A stretch of 6,358 bases of DNA from DATKZB01 sp035528235 (GTDB lineage: Bacteria; Planctomycetota; Phycisphaerae; FEN-1346), in the NCBI GenBank assembly GCA_035528235.1, contig DATKZB010000128.1, positions 1 through 6,358 of the forward strand, given 5' to 3'. Below are positions 6,017-6,358 of this stretch, in pieces (position 1 is the stretch's first letter; the number at the start of each line of letters is the position of its first letter). The notes under the pieces are model-generated. The model ran no database searches. It had not been told where the DNA came from and was given only the letters and a program-made list of their open reading frames with translations. A program made the translations under genes and the position numbers.

Positions 6017-6214
6017 GCCCCGAGAGGGGCGTCAGACAATAGCCCACGGCGTGAGCCGTGGGTAGACGGGCGCAAGACTCCACCTTCGTTTTTCGTGGTT
6101 GAGCCCCGGCGGGGGCGACAGAAGGCCGCCGACCGGATCGTCCTGCCGCCCCTTCGGGGCTCGAAGGCATGAGACGGGGGGCCACGGTCACCCACGGCTT
6201 GCGCCGTGGGCTAT
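6017..6214. repeat. composite REP/BIME-like array of mirrored hairpins
   Basis: Four or five hairpins are arranged symmetrically. H1: GCCCC-GAGA-GGGGC (6017-6030). H2: CCCACGGC-GTGA-GCCGTGGG (6043-6062). H3: GCCCC-GGCG-GGGGC (6103-6116). H4: GCCCC-TTC-GGGGC (6148-6160). H5: CCCACGGC-TTGC-GCCGTGGG (6191-6210), which is H2 inverted with loop GCAA on the minus strand. Read inward from each end, both arms give AATAGCCCACGGC, then GAGCCCCG with a GGGGCG-CAG-like tail. Loops GAGA, GTGA and GCAA (the last on minus) all match the GNRA tetraloop pattern if transcribed. It resembles repeats spread by REP-associated Y1 transposases, but no such transposase is in the window. Confidence 0.75.
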
Positions 6215-6237
6215 TATCTGGTCCGAACCGGGTAGAC

Positions 6238-6358
6238 TGTTTACAGAATGATCCGGGCACATGGTTTACAGGTGGTAAGGTGCGTGGGCGAAAGGAGCGT
6301 CGCCCATGCCTTGGACAGAAACGTGTGCCATGGAAGAGCGGATGAAGTTTGTGTTGGA
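6238..6358 (+). mobile_element. left end of an IS481-type insertion sequence (cut by window edge)
   Basis: The inferred element starts at TGTTTACAG (6238-6246); a TGT terminus is typical of IS481-family ends. GTTTACAG recurs at 6264-6271, giving a direct repeat 25 bp apart that could be two transposase-binding sites. A transposase reading frame begins at 6306 with a good ribosome site. The boundary is 23 bp past the last REP-like repeat (6214). The right end and any target duplication lie outside the window. Confidence 0.65.
6306..6358 (+). CDS. IS481-family transposase, N-terminal fragment
   Basis: Only 17 full codons are visible: MPWTETCAMEERMKFVL. This strongly resembles the start of IS481-type DDE transposases, which open with MPWKETC, then M-E/D-x-R-x-x-F-V and continue into a helix-turn-helix. 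AAAGGAG (6291-6297) lies 8 nt upstream of the ATG. The frame is open to the window edge, so whether the gene is intact cannot be told. The family call rests on remembered N-terminal sequence and the adjacent TGT-type end. Confidence 0.7.
   Translation, partial: MPWTETCAMEERMKFVL

Larger units (their letters stand above)
5871..6237. other. gene-free region upstream of galE
   Basis: I see no credible gene here. Bases 5871-5967 hold the galE leader and promoter. Bases 5968-6016 show only a TGCCA/TGGCA pair (5986-5990, 6012-6016) and a short T-run (6005-6010). Bases 6017-6214 are the REP-like composite. Minus-strand open frames across the area read through hairpins and lack a start context, so they are repeat translations. 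Confidence 0.7.

Noticed and set aside
6017..6210. CRISPR-like array
   Set aside because: Repeats are inverted hairpins of two kinds with unequal spacing, not direct repeats with uniform spacers.
5485..6260. Minus-strand open frames running from the REP composite into galE
   Set aside because: They translate hairpin repeats and continue out of frame through galE; no ribosome site or recognisable domain.

Overview
The window is GC-rich with a strong G/C bias at third codon positions. It looks like a chromosomal fragment of a Planctomycetota-type bacterium (Phycisphaerae-like is my best guess). The pointers are a secreted GH50-type glycoside hydrolase, a protein with a PEP-CTERM-like C-terminus, and palindromic repeats of a kind common in such genomes in nearly every intergenic gap. 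The assignment is by gene content and repeat style only; no rRNA or other taxonomic marker is present.

Layout. Bases 1-249 hold a short palindrome and the leader of gene 1. Gene 1 (250-2370, +) is a secreted GH50/beta-agarase-like hydrolase. It converges on a minus-strand block, and a two-hairpin cruciform (2385-2446) fills the gap. In transcription order the block is: galE (5870-4890, own promoter TTGGCG-17-TATAAT); a 140-bp gap with five tandem 7-mers and a near-consensus promoter (TTGACA-17-TATACT); a secreted PEP-CTERM-like protein that looks OB-fold-like (4749-3886); a polytopic membrane protein 13 bp downstream with its ribosome site abutting the previous stop (3872-3228); a ~158-bp inverted-repeat element that overlaps that gene's stop codon; and a THEP1-like P-loop NTPase (3029-2466). 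Bases 5871-6237 are gene-free and carry a symmetric composite of REP-like hairpins. From about 6238 the left end of an IS481-type insertion sequence begins, and its transposase is cut by the window edge at codon 18.

How the genes may work together. GalE interconverts UDP-glucose and UDP-galactose, and the GH50-type enzyme would degrade an external galactose-containing or related polysaccharide. This gives a loose carbohydrate theme but not a demonstrated pathway. The PEP-CTERM-like protein and the membrane protein are probably co-transcribed and translationally coupled; their joint role is unknown.

I found no CRISPR array, RNA gene, defence system or clear new multi-gene system. The most unusual content is the intergenic repeats, above all the 3078-3235 element. 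Its two internal hairpins are mirror copies that differ by a compensatory base-pair change, and its right terminal repeat supplies the stop codon of the neighbouring gene.
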